DNA from: Pseudomonas poae
Lineage (GTDB): Bacteria; Pseudomonadota; Gammaproteobacteria; Pseudomonadales; Pseudomonadaceae
DNA length: 64,000 bases
Reading direction: 5' to 3'
Assembly (NCBI RefSeq): GCF_001439785.1
Contig: NZ_JYLI01000015.1
Location: 1-64,000, forward strand
Below are positions 8,618 through 16,358 of the stretch, one piece after another (the stretch's first letter is position 1; each line of letters begins with the position of its first letter). The notes under the pieces are model-generated. The model ran no database searches. It saw nothing but the letters and a program-made list of their open reading frames with translations, and had not been told where the DNA came from. The position numbers were made by a program, and so were the translations under genes.

Positions 8618-8635
8618 TAGCAATATTGCGGCCAA
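8618..8635 (-). promoter_or_regulatory. Sigma-54 (RpoN) promoter of gcvH-gcvP-gcvT
   Basis: On the minus strand TTGGCCGCAATATTGCTA has the invariant GG and GC dinucleotides separated by exactly 10 nt, as required for -24/-12 promoters. Transcription would begin about a dozen bases further on, near 8607, giving a short leader before gcvH. A sigma-54 activator gene lies immediately upstream. Confidence 0.8.
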
Positions 8636-8698
8636 TGTTAATAAGTCCATATAAATCAATGGCTTGATAAATATGGATATAACGTTAGAGGGTGCGTG

Positions 8699-8716
8699 TG
8701 TAGCGATATCGTTACG
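8699..8716 (-). promoter_or_regulatory. Upstream activator site 1 (GcsR/TyrR-type)
   Basis: TGTAGCGATATCGTTACG fits TGTA(A/G)CG-N4-CGTT(A/C)CG, the type of site described for GcsR of P. aeruginosa. It lies about 65 bp upstream of the -24 element. The central CGATATCG makes it nearly palindromic. Confidence 0.7.
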
Positions 8717-8779
8717 GCTCGGCCCGTGAAAAAAAGCCTATGTGGATCAAAGCCTTGCAGGGCGCGTTTAAGCGATGGC

Positions 8780-8816
8780 TGTAGCGATATCGTTCCGCTG
8801 TAGCGCTTTCAGTACA
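8780..8816 (-). promoter_or_regulatory. Upstream activator sites 2 and 3 (tandem, GcsR/TyrR-type)
   Basis: Two more motif copies follow each other with a 19-bp period: TGTAGCGATATCGTTCCG at 8780-8797 and the less perfect TGTAGCGCTTTCAGTACA at 8799-8816. Together with site 1 they make three enhancer-like sites between the activator gene and the sigma-54 promoter, an arrangement typical of bacterial enhancer-binding proteins. Confidence 0.7.
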
Positions 8817-8892
8817 CTGGATGTCGTTCCTGGACCAAAAATTGAAGCGCCAAGTGCACTGACAGCGCCCACCGTTTGATCGGTGCGCGGTT

Positions 8893-10401
8893 TCAGGGTT
8901 TGTTGGGAATGCCGTACTTGCGCAGGCGATGGGCGATAGCCGTGTGGGAGGTCTGCAACCGGCTCGCCAGTTGGCGGGTCGAGGGGTAGCGGCTGTACAG
9001 CTTGTCCAGCAGGTCGCGCTCGAAATCTTCCACCGCCTGTTCCAGGCTCTCCACCTCGCCGTCGCTCTGGCGTGCCACGGACGTGCCGGCGATATCCAGG
9101 TCGCCGATGTCCACCAGGCTGCTTTCGCAAATGGCCGCAGCGCGAAAGATCACGTTCTGCAATTGCCTGACGTTACCCGGCCAGCGGTTGTCGAGCAGGG
9201 CCGGGTAGGTGCCGGGCGCCAGGCGACACATCGGGCGCTGGATCTGCGCGCAGGCCTGCTGCATGAAGTAGCGCGCCAGCAGCAGGATGTCCTGGCCGCG
9301 CTCACGCAACGGCGGCACTTCGACGTTGAGTACATTGAGGCGGTAGAACAGGTCTTCGCGAAAGGTGCCCTCGCCGACCATTTTTTCCAGGTCGCGGTGC
9401 GTGGCGCTGAGGATGCGCACATTGACCTTCACTTCGCGATCACCGCCCACCCGGCGAAAGCTGCCGTCATTGAGAAAACGCAGCAACTTGGCCTGCAGAT
9501 ACGGCGACATTTCGCCGATCTCATCGAGAAATACCGTGCCCTGGTTCGCCAGCTCCATCAGCCCTGGTTTGCCACCGCGCTGGGCGCCGGTGAAGGCACC
9601 GGGGGCGTAGCCGAACAGCTCGCTTTCGGCGAGGTTCTCCGGCAGCGCCGCGCAGTTGAGTGCCAGGAACGGCGCACTGTGCCGCGCACTGATCGCATGG
9701 CAGGCACGGGCCACCAGCTCCTTGCCGGTGCCGGTTTCGCCCTGGATCAGCAGCGGTGCATCCAGCGCCGCCACCCGTTGCGCCCGCGCCTTCAGGGTGC
9801 GGATCACTGGGGATTCGCCCAGCAGGGCATCGAACCCTTCGGCATGGTCATGGTGCAGCGCCGACAGTTGCTCGCCGATGCGGTTGGGCTGGTAAAGGGT
9901 CAGCAGCGCGCCCGCATCGGTGATCGGCGTGGCGTCCAGCAGCAGGGTCTGGCCGTTCACGCTGATCTCGCGCAAAGGCAGGCGAAAGCCGTGTTCGAGC
10001 AAGGTGTCGAGCAGCGCAGGGTCATTGAACAGCTCACTGATGCTATCGCCGGCGGGTTCGCGTCCATACAGCGCGATCAACGCCGGGTTGGCCAGCAGGA
10101 TCTTGCCCGCGCTGTCCAGAGCCAGCACCGGGTCGGTCATGGCGGCCAGCAAGGCATCGAGCTGCAGATGCCGACGCTGGCCGGGAAGGATGTCGACCAC
10201 CGTCACGGCCTGCACGCCCTGCACGCTGAACAGCGCGTCGCGCAACTCTTCCAGCACCGCGGCGCTGAGGGTCGGTGCGTCGATATACACGTTGGGCGGC
10301 ACCATCTCTACCGCGTCCAGATTGAGATTGCGCCCACCGAGCAGGGCCAGGACTTCCTGGGTGATACCGACGCGGTCGATAAAGCTGACGTGGATACGCA
10401 T
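8893..10401 (-). CDS. gcsR: Sigma-54-dependent TyrR/GcsR-type activator of glycine cleavage
   Basis: 502 residues with an N-terminal ACT domain (about 1-75), a PAS segment (about 80-190), an AAA+ sigma-54 interaction domain (about 205-435) and a Fis-type HTH at the C-terminus (TRQLASRLQTSHTAIAHRLRKYGI). Walker A (GETGTGKE), the sigma-54 contact loop (PGAFTGA) and Walker B (VFLDEIGE) are intact, so unlike E. coli TyrR it should activate sigma-54 RNA polymerase. The ACT domain suggests control by an amino acid, probably glycine. Position directly upstream of gcvH, with matching sites and an RpoN promoter, supports the GcsR assignment over its paralogue PhhR. Confidence 0.88.
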   Translation of the reverse strand: MRIHVSFIDRVGITQEVLALLGGRNLNLDAVEMVPPNVYIDAPTLSAAVLEELRDALFSVQGVQAVTVVDILPGQRRHLQLDALLAAMTDPVLALDSAGKILLANPALIALYGREPAGDSISELFNDPALLDTLLEHGFRLPLREISVNGQTLLLDATPITDAGALLTLYQPNRIGEQLSALHHDHAEGFDALLGESPVIRTLKARAQRVAALDAPLLIQGETGTGKELVARACHAISARHSAPFLALNCAALPENLAESELFGYAPGAFTGAQRGGKPGLMELANQGTVFLDEIGEMSPYLQAKLLRFLNDGSFRRVGGDREVKVNVRILSATHRDLEKMVGEGTFREDLFYRLNVLNVEVPPLRERGQDILLLARYFMQQACAQIQRPMCRLAPGTYPALLDNRWPGNVRQLQNVIFRAAAICESSLVDIGDLDIAGTSVARQSDGEVESLEQAVEDFERDLLDKLYSRYPSTRQLASRLQTSHTAIAHRLRKYGIPNKP

Positions 10402-10485
10402 GGGGCGCTAGTAATTCTTGAGAGCGGGAGGCGGCAAGTATGCCTTGCAGATGATGGAGATCAAAATGTGGGAGCGGCGGTGTGC

Positions 10486-10848
10486 TTACTCCAAGTGTTC
10501 GGGCTTGACCGGGTCACCGGATTTCACGTCCAGTTGATGGCGCACATCCTCGAACATCTGGTCGTATTGCTTATGCATCGTGCCATTCAGGACCGCCGTT
10601 TTCGGCATGCCGTACTTGTATGTAATGTGCATGGCGTGCCGGGCAAAATCGAAGGCCTGGTCTTTGGGCAGGAAGAATTCCTCGTTGAGGTCCTTGCCCT
10701 GCACCGAACCGTGCAGCTTGAACAGCATGCCCGTGCCTTCCTTGGGGTCCTGACTGACGGTGTATTCGATATGCAGGTTGTAGCTGTAGTCGTCCTGGTT
10801 GAGCGCATGGCGCTCGACATGCAAGTGTCCGGGTTCAAAGGTAGCCAT
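10486..10848 (-). CDS. DUF5064-family small protein
   Basis: A 120-residue soluble protein resembling the Pseudomonas-restricted DUF5064 family; its function is not known. It has no signal peptide or membrane helix and consists of alternating polar beta-like segments (HLHVERHALNQDDYSYNLHIEYTV). The start at 10848 is preferred over the ATG two codons upstream because GAGGAG sits 7-8 nt before it and only 2 nt before the other. It lies about 85 bp upstream of the activator gene on the same strand, but no functional link is evident. Confidence 0.8.
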   Translation of the reverse strand: MATFEPGHLHVERHALNQDDYSYNLHIEYTVSQDPKEGTGMLFKLHGSVQGKDLNEEFFLPKDQAFDFARHAMHITYKYGMPKTAVLNGTMHKQYDQMFEDVRHQLDVKSGDPVKPEHLE

Positions 10849-10986
10849 TGGCATCTCTCCTCTATGTCATAGATAGGTGAACCGCTCCCACAGTTGTGAC
10901 CGCGTACGGCCATTGAAATGCGATCCGACGGTGGGAGTCTCCGCTAAATTTGGACTTAACGCTGTCGCGCGCCAAACAGAGAGACT

Positions 10987-11116
10987 GTGGTGAGCGGGCT
11001 TGCCCCGCGTTGGGGTGCGAAGCGCCCCAATCCAGCAAAACGCGGTGTACCTGATACGGCGCGCCTGGTTTTGGGGCTGCTGCGCAGCCCGACGCAGGAC
11101 AAGCCTGCTCGTCACA
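10987..11116. repeat. Long palindromic intergenic repeat, copy 1
   Basis: A 130-bp element ending in inverted REP-like termini (GTGGTGAGCGGGCTTG and CAAGCCTGCTCGTCAC), with two internal hairpins: TTGGGG...CCCCAA and GGGCTGC-TGC-GCAGCCC. The same element recurs at 14689-14822 and 44266-44399. It occupies most of the 10849-11177 gap, which contains no gene. This copy has decayed slightly (GTGGTGAG for GTGGCGAG). Confidence 0.9.
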
Positions 11117-11177
11117 GGGATGTGGTTGCCTGAAATAACTCATGCGCAGTCGATATTCGATAGGAGCAGATCCTGAT

Positions 11178-12527
11178 TTACCACTGCGCCCGGTGCGAGC
11201 CCAATTCCTGCGCCGGCAAATCCCATTGCAACGGTGTGCCGCTGATGTTCAACGGCGCCAGCAGCCGATGCGCCGGGCCCCAGGCGGTCTGCTCCACCAC
11301 CAGGCCTTGATCGCCGGGCTCTTCGGCGCGCAACGCCGGTTGCTCCGGTACTTGCCCCGCTTCCAGTAAACACTTCGCCGTTCGTGCCAGCGACAAGCGT
11401 GCCGAACCGCCACGCCCGGATCGCAAGCGCTCGCTCAAGGCCTGCAGGGCACTGGCTGCCATCAGGTAACCGGTCGCGTGATCCAGCGCCTGCACCGGCA
11501 GCGGTAGCGGTGTGTCGGCCTGTTTCCAGGCCATGCCCGCCTGGGCAATCCCGCAGCTCATCTGCACCAGGCTGTCGAACCCACGCCTATTGCGCCACGG
11601 GCCGCTCCAGCCGTAGGCGTTGAGGCTGACGTCAATCAGGCCGGGGGCCAGTGTCTGCAACTCAGCCGTCGTGTAGCCCAAATGCTCCAGGGCATCGGCG
11701 CGGTAGCCGTGGAACAGGATATCGGCGTCCTTGAGCAAACCTTCGAACGCCTGGCGATCGTCGCTGCGTTTGAGGTCCAGCCGGGCGCAGCGTTTGCCCA
11801 GGGTCATTTCCGGCACCACGCCCGGCTCGTTCCAGGTGGGTGAGTCGATGCGCAACACATCAGCGCCCAGGCCGGCGAGAAAGCGGCTGGCCACAGGGCC
11901 GGCCAATACCCGGGTCAGGTCCAGCACCTTGATGCCGGCCAGCGGCCGCGCGATGGAGCCGAGCCATGGCGTTTCGCGGGCAGTGGCGAAGGTCTGACGC
12001 TGTACCAGTGGCTCGCTGTTAACCGCCAACCCCTGGGGGTGACGTTGCCAGTCCTGCACGGAACGCATCTGCGCGGCGCAACCGTCGGCCTGCACAATCG
12101 CCTCTTCCAACTCGGCGGCATTCCAGCGGGCGACGTTCGCGGCCATGCCGGCGCGGTCAGCCACCTTGCCGAGTACCCGTTCGGCCGCCGCGCGATGATG
12201 GGGCGCATTGGTGTGCAGGCGAATCCAGCCATCGGCGCTGGCGTAGTCGCCAGCGACCGCATCCCACAATGGCGGCACCTGCCAGCCCTGCGGGCGGATC
12301 GAGGACGCGAACCAGAAGGACGCCAGGCGTCGATCGACACTCACGCCGGGCAGGCGCCCGGTCTGTTGCTCGATCAACCGGGCCATGGCCTGGCCTGCGG
12401 CGGCGATGCTGGCGCTGGCCAGGTCAGTGACGGCGAACGCCGAGGGCAGGGCGCCGGCCCCGTTGAAGGTCGGCGCGGTGGCGGGCAGTGCGAGTGCGGC
12501 TTGGATGGTGTTGAGCAGGTCAGTCAT
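11178..12527 (-). CDS. CaiB/BaiF-type CoA transferase family protein
   Basis: A 449-residue member of the class III CoA-transferase family, whose enzymes move CoA between carboxylic acids through an aspartyl-CoA intermediate. Family features are the segment GIKVLDLTRVLAGPVASRFLAGLGADVLRIDSP in the middle and GLIDVSLNAYGWSGPWRNRRGFDSLVQMSCGIA later. The first ~190 residues are a second, diverged part of the fold that often appears in the longer members. The ATG at 12527 has GGAGG 7 nt upstream. The substrate cannot be told, and neighbours give no pathway clue. It appears to be a single-gene unit. Confidence 0.88.
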   Translation of the reverse strand: MTDLLNTIQAALALPATAPTFNGAGALPSAFAVTDLASASIAAAGQAMARLIEQQTGRLPGVSVDRRLASFWFASSIRPQGWQVPPLWDAVAGDYASADGWIRLHTNAPHHRAAAERVLGKVADRAGMAANVARWNAAELEEAIVQADGCAAQMRSVQDWQRHPQGLAVNSEPLVQRQTFATARETPWLGSIARPLAGIKVLDLTRVLAGPVASRFLAGLGADVLRIDSPTWNEPGVVPEMTLGKRCARLDLKRSDDRQAFEGLLKDADILFHGYRADALEHLGYTTAELQTLAPGLIDVSLNAYGWSGPWRNRRGFDSLVQMSCGIAQAGMAWKQADTPLPLPVQALDHATGYLMAASALQALSERLRSGRGGSARLSLARTAKCLLEAGQVPEQPALRAEEPGDQGLVVEQTAWGPAHRLLAPLNISGTPLQWDLPAQELGSHRAQW

Positions 12528-12567
12528 CAAGGGCCCTCCGTAAGAGAAGGGCCACTATAGAAGATCA

Positions 12568-13911
12568 TCACACCGCTGTGACAACCCCGGGCACCAACGG
12601 CAGGTCGATGCTCGCTATAAACCCGCCATCGGCATGGTTGGCCAGGATCAGGTTTCCGCCATGACGCTCGGCGGCACGGCGCGCAATCGCCAGGCCCAGG
12701 CCGTGGCCCTGGGCGGTCTGGCCGGGCGCGCGGTAGAACGGCTCGCCGAGCTGGCTCAGGTGCGCGGCGTCGACGCCCTGGCCGTGGTCGCGCACGCTGA
12801 TCAGGATGCGCTCGCCCTGAAGCTGTGCCTGCAACTCGATGGGTTGTCCGGGCGGGTTGAAGCGCTGGGCGTTGCGCAGCAGGTTATCCACCGCGCGCTC
12901 AATCATGGTCGGCCAGCCCTTGAGGTGCAGGTCGGCGGCGGCGGTGAGCTGCACTGTTTGTTCCGGCGCGCTCAGTTGGGCGTCTTTTTGCAGGGTCTTG
13001 AGCAGCAGGGTGAGGTCGATGTCCTCGACGCTGGCGTTGTCGGCGTCCACCCGCGCCAGTACCAGAATCTCGCTGATCAGCGCTTCCAGGCGGTCGCATT
13101 CGCGGGTCAGGCGCGGCCAGAGTTTTTCCCGTTCTTCGCTGCCGGCACGTTCGGCCAGGGCCAGGGCGATACGCAGGCGCGCGAGCGGCGAGCGCAGTTC
13201 GTGGGACACATCGCGCAGCAGTTGGCGCTGGCTGCCGATCAGGCTTTGCAGGCGGGCCCCCATACGGTTGAAGTCGGTGGCGAGCACGCCGAACTCATCG
13301 CGGCGGTTGGCCAGGCGCGCCAGGCTGTTCTGCTGATAGGTGGCCTGGCCCAGGTCATGCACCGCGCCGCGCAGCCGGCTTAACGGGCGCGTGATGGACA
13401 GCGTCACGAACAGGCTGAACAGGGTCAGCACCACCAGGGCAATCGCCAGCGCGCTCAATGGCCACGCCAGGCTACTGCGGTGCCATTGGTCGAGTTCGGG
13501 GTGCGGAATACGGTAGATGAAGAGGTAGGTGTCGCCGGTCTTTTCGCTGGTGTACTCGGCGGTCAGGCGCCGCCAGGGCAGGGGGCCAACCTGTCCGTCG
13601 GTCTGGCGCGCTTCAAACGCAGCGGCCCGTTTTGGAAAGGTGCCACGCACCACCGCTTCGCCGCTTTCGTTGAGCACTTGCACGTCGATGTGGTACTGAC
13701 GCTTGCGCTGTTGCAGCAGTTGCTGCGCGGCATCCTCGCCCTGGGCTTCGTACAGTTGAGTCCACTCTTCGGCCAGGTTGCTGACGCCGGGATGACGGCT
13801 GAGAATCCAGGCGTCCTGATTGAGCATGTGCCCAAGCAGCAGCGACAACCCGGCAACCAACGCGATGGCCAGCCAGAAACTGGCCAGGATGCGCCAGAAC
13901 AATGAACGCAC
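12568..13911 (-). CDS. Sensor histidine kinase, CpxA-like
   Basis: 447 residues: a transmembrane helix at about 7-29, a periplasmic sensor region, a second helix at about 148-170, a HAMP domain, then DHp and ATPase domains. The phosphoacceptor His237 is in LLRDVSHELRSPLARLRIAL, with later N-box (VDNLLRNAQRF) and G-box (HGLGLAIARR) motifs. It starts with GTG, with GAGGG upstream. With the chaperone-like gene at 13982 and the regulator at 14859 it resembles an envelope-stress system of the CpxA/CpxR kind. A hairpin with a short T-run lies between it and the chaperone gene and may reduce kinase expression. Confidence 0.92.
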   Translation of the reverse strand: MRSLFWRILASFWLAIALVAGLSLLLGHMLNQDAWILSRHPGVSNLAEEWTQLYEAQGEDAAQQLLQQRKRQYHIDVQVLNESGEAVVRGTFPKRAAAFEARQTDGQVGPLPWRRLTAEYTSEKTGDTYLFIYRIPHPELDQWHRSSLAWPLSALAIALVVLTLFSLFVTLSITRPLSRLRGAVHDLGQATYQQNSLARLANRRDEFGVLATDFNRMGARLQSLIGSQRQLLRDVSHELRSPLARLRIALALAERAGSEEREKLWPRLTRECDRLEALISEILVLARVDADNASVEDIDLTLLLKTLQKDAQLSAPEQTVQLTAAADLHLKGWPTMIERAVDNLLRNAQRFNPPGQPIELQAQLQGERILISVRDHGQGVDAAHLSQLGEPFYRAPGQTAQGHGLGLAIARRAAERHGGNLILANHADGGFIASIDLPLVPGVVTAV

Positions 13912-13929
13912 AGGAAACCCTCAAACAGG

Positions 13930-13958
13930 AAAAGCCCAGCGGCGCACGGCCGCTGGGC
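13930..13958 (-). terminator. Attenuator/terminator hairpin between the Spy-like gene and the kinase gene
   Basis: GCCCAGCGGC and GCCGCTGGGC form a perfect 10-bp stem with a 5-nt loop. On the minus strand it is followed by TTTTCC, a short T-run. It sits 18 bp upstream of the kinase start, so partial termination here would make the chaperone transcript more abundant than the kinase one. Confidence 0.75.
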
Positions 13959-13981
13959 TGGGGGGGTGTAACACTAGGGCA

Positions 13982-14458
13982 TTATTGCGCTTTTTGCGGC
14001 TGTTGCGCTTTCCAGGCTTTGAACTCTCGCCATTCGGCACGACGCTGGTCCTGCTTTTTGACGATCTCGTCGAACTGCTTTTGCTGCTCGGGCGTCAGCA
14101 CGGCGCGAATGCTGCTCTGGGTTTTCTTGCGGCTGGCGTCCTTCTCATCCTGCATGGCTTTCTGGTCGGCGGCCGGCATTTTGTCGAGGTACTTCTCAAC
14201 CAGCTCACGACGGCCTTCCCTCTGCTCGCGCATCAGGCGGTCGATCTGCTGATGCTGTTCGGGGGTCAGGTCCAGTTCGCGCAACGGACCGCCGCGGCCA
14301 CGTGGGCCATGATCGGCACCAGGGCCTGGGCCGCCCATCATGCGACCTTCAGGGCCGCCCATCGGGCCGGCGCCTGGGCCTGGACCTTCGGGCATGGCAG
14401 CCATGGCAACGGCGGGCAGGGCAGTGGCGAACATCAGAGCGATAAGGGTCTTGCGCAT
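13982..14458 (-). CDS. Spy/CpxP-like periplasmic chaperone
   Basis: A 158-residue protein with a signal peptide (MRKTLIALMFATALPAVAMA), a Gly/Pro/Met-rich linker (about 22-58) and a charged helical region with two LTPEQ motifs (LDLTPEQHQQIDRLMREQREGR and VLTPEQQKQFDEIVKKQ). This matches the LTXXQ family of Spy and CpxP, periplasmic proteins that bind unfolded proteins or restrain the CpxA sensor. It sits between the regulator and kinase genes of a two-component system, which supports a feedback role. A possible CpxR-type direct repeat lies about 80 bp upstream. Confidence 0.85.
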   Translation of the reverse strand: MRKTLIALMFATALPAVAMAAMPEGPGPGAGPMGGPEGRMMGGPGPGADHGPRGRGGPLRELDLTPEQHQQIDRLMREQREGRRELVEKYLDKMPAADQKAMQDEKDASRKKTQSSIRAVLTPEQQKQFDEIVKKQDQRRAEWREFKAWKAQQPQKAQ

Positions 14459-14538
14459 GGTGATTCTCCTGTCTCTATTCCGGTGAGTCCGGATGTGAGT
14501 AGAGTACGGCGATCAAGGTCAGCCGCTGTCAGCGCAGG

Positions 14539-14554
14539 GTAAGGCTTCGGTAAA
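14539..14554. promoter_or_regulatory. Possible CpxR-type direct repeat upstream of the Spy-like gene
   Basis: GTAAG-N6-GTAAA lies about 80 bp upstream of the chaperone gene. The E. coli CpxR box is GTAAA-N5-GTAAA, so this has one base change and one extra spacer base. It is plausible because a CpxR-like regulator is encoded next door, but it is a weak call. Confidence 0.35.
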
Positions 14555-14688
14555 GACAGTTTGGCGGGCGCCTGACAAAACTGCCACGGCGAATGGCGCG
14601 AGAGGCAGTTTCGTGGCGGTGGGGCTTGTCCTGTGGCGAGCGGGCTTGCCCTGATGCCGCTCAGTTAAGGAAAGTTTGTAGGCTTATT

Positions 14689-14822
14689 GTGGCGAGCGGG
14701 CTTGCCCCGCGTTGGGGTGCGAAGCGCCCCCAATCCAGCAAAACGCGGTGTACCTGATACGGCTCAGCGCCTGGTTTTGGGGCTGCTGCGCAGCCCAACG
14801 CAGGACAAGCCTGCTCGCCACA
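14689..14822. repeat. Long palindromic intergenic repeat, copy 2
   Basis: The most complete copy of the 130-134-bp element, with termini GTGGCGAGCGGGCTTGCC and CAAGCCTGCTCGCCAC. It lies between the response-regulator gene and the Spy-like gene. A partial REP core (TGTGGCGAGCGGGCTTGCC) precedes it at about 14634-14652. The 14459-14858 interval has no coding sequence besides these elements. Confidence 0.9.
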
Positions 14823-14858
14823 GAGGTATTCGCTGATTCACAGAGACCGGCGTTGCAT

Positions 14859-15536
14859 TTAGAGGCTGTAGTAGTAACCACGGCTGCGCAACGCCACGAT
14901 CCGTGGCCGACCATCCGGGTGCGGACCGATTTTTTTGCGCAGGTTACTGACGTGCATGTCCAGGCTGCGATCGTACAGCGTCAGCTTGCGGCCCAGGGCG
15001 ATCTGCGCCAGCTCCTGCTTGTCCAGCGGTTCGCCGGGCTGGCGCAGCAAGGCTTCCAGCAGGCGGCTTTCGGAGACGGTGAGGGCAAATTCCTGTTCGT
15101 CGATGCTGACCACGCCGCGTATCGGGCTGAAGCACAGGTCGCCGAGTTCGAGTTGGGTGGACACGGCGGCCGGGTGGCTGCGGCGCAGCACCGCGCGCAG
15201 GCGGGCGGTGAGTTCGCGGGGGTCGCAGGGCTTGGCCAGGTAATCATCCGCGCCCAGTTCCAGGCCGAGGATGCGGTCCAGCGGTTCGCCCCGGGCCGAG
15301 AGCATCAGCACCGGCAGCTCCGGGTGGTCGTTGCGCAGTTGCTTGAGCAGCTCCAGGCCGCTGCCGTCGGGCAGCATCACGTCAAGCACCACGGCGGCGG
15401 GCGCGCTGTCGGCCAAGGCTTTACGGGCGCTCAAGCCATCGTGGCAGGCGCGCACCTGAAAACCTTCCTGGCTTAACCAACTGGTCAGCAGCTCACAGAG
15501 CTCCTGGTCATCGTCTATCAGTAACAGCTCGCTCAT
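14859..15536 (-). CDS. OmpR/CpxR-family response regulator
   Basis: 225 residues: a receiver domain (about 1-115) with acidic pocket LIDDD, phosphorylatable Asp52 in VVLDVMLPDG and Lys in LAKPCD, followed by a winged-helix DNA-binding domain ending RIVALRSRGYYYSL. It is the cytoplasmic partner of the kinase at 12568. The two genes are not adjacent: the chaperone gene and a 134-bp repeat lie between them. A small membrane-anchored coiled-coil protein gene ends 7 bp upstream of its start. Confidence 0.93.
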   Translation of the reverse strand: MSELLLIDDDQELCELLTSWLSQEGFQVRACHDGLSARKALADSAPAAVVLDVMLPDGSGLELLKQLRNDHPELPVLMLSARGEPLDRILGLELGADDYLAKPCDPRELTARLRAVLRRSHPAAVSTQLELGDLCFSPIRGVVSIDEQEFALTVSESRLLEALLRQPGEPLDKQELAQIALGRKLTLYDRSLDMHVSNLRKKIGPHPDGRPRIVALRSRGYYYSL

Positions 15537-15543
15537 GACTCAC

Positions 15544-15951
15544 TCAATTTAGCCATTGTCGACGGCGACGGTGCCCACCGCTGGCAAAGATCCCGCACAG
15601 CAGGGCGATCAGGGCGACGGCGGCGCCCGTGACAAACCACTGCTGCTGCTCGGTGAGCCAGCGGCTCAAGGCCCCGCCCTGTGTTTCTTTGAGCTGCTGG
15701 GCCAGGCGTTGGTTCTCCTGGCGTAAACGGCTCAGTTGCGCGCTTTCGCGGTTGGCGTCCGCGGTTTGCAGTTGTCTGCTCAATTCTTCACGCAGCCGTT
15801 CGCTTTCTTTCAAACGCTGCTGCAACTCGCTGACCTGGCTGGCGGCACTCAGGGACAGCGGCGTGGAGCTGCCATTGTTCGAGGTTTCTTCAGCGTGGGC
15901 CGTGGCCCCGGCCATGATCACTGCCAACAGACACAACTGAGGTAAGCGCAT
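15544..15951 (-). CDS. Membrane-anchored periplasmic coiled-coil protein
   Basis: 135 residues with a signal peptide (MRLPQLCLLAVIMAGATAHA), a long charged coiled coil (about 40-95, VSELQQRLKESERLREELSRQ and onward) and one C-terminal transmembrane helix (FVTGAAVALIALLCGIFASG) followed by a basic tail. The coiled-coil plus C-terminal anchor layout resembles the C-terminal half of YgiM/TIGR04211 SH3-and-anchor proteins, but no SH3 domain is present. Start 15951 is chosen because AGGAG lies upstream; the longer frame is unlikely. Its stop is 7 bp from the response-regulator gene, so it probably leads that transcript and may belong to the envelope-stress system. The function is unknown. Confidence 0.8.
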   Translation of the reverse strand: MRLPQLCLLAVIMAGATAHAEETSNNGSSTPLSLSAASQVSELQQRLKESERLREELSRQLQTADANRESAQLSRLRQENQRLAQQLKETQGGALSRWLTEQQQWFVTGAAVALIALLCGIFASGGHRRRRQWLN

Positions 15952-16057
15952 CGGAACTCCTGATTCCACACGAATATTCAGAAAGTTGTCGGCAGGTTAC
16001 CGGGAATAATGAGCAATTAGGAGCGCGCCGAACCGATAAGGCTCGGCGTCACCTGAA

Positions 16058-16357
16058 TCAAGGCAGGACTTGTTTGAATGGTTTGACGTTGACGTTCGCA
16101 TACACGCCCGCCGTGACGTACGGGTCAGCGTCGGCCCAGGCCTGGGCGTCGGCCAGTGAAGCGAACTCGGCAACGATCAGGCTGCCGGTGAAACCGGCGT
16201 CGCCCGGGTCATTGCTGTCCACCGCCGGGTGCGGGCCGGCCAGTACGATCCGGCCTTCGGCTTGCAGCACTTTCAAGCGCTCGACATGGGCCGGGCGCAC
16301 GGACAGGCGTTTTTCCAGCGAGTGGGCGACGTCGGTGGCAATGATGGCGTAGAGCAT
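16058..16357 (-). CDS. yciI: YciI-family protein
   Basis: A 99-residue single-domain protein of the YciI-like dimeric alpha-beta fold, with the family opening MLYAIIATDVAHSLEKR, the segment VLAGPHPAVD and a conserved Asp in ADADPYVTAGVY. The biochemical role of YciI is not established. The ATG at 16357 follows the yciB stop codon by one base, which implies translational coupling. The open frame extending farther upstream lies inside yciB and is not used. Confidence 0.93.
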   Translation of the reverse strand: MLYAIIATDVAHSLEKRLSVRPAHVERLKVLQAEGRIVLAGPHPAVDSNDPGDAGFTGSLIVAEFASLADAQAWADADPYVTAGVYANVNVKPFKQVLP

Positions 16358-16358
16358 G

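Noticed and set aside
8578..8892. Glycine riboswitch upstream of gcvH
   Set aside because: The sigma-54 start would leave only about 30 nt of leader, too short for an aptamer, and no tandem aptamer-like helices were seen.
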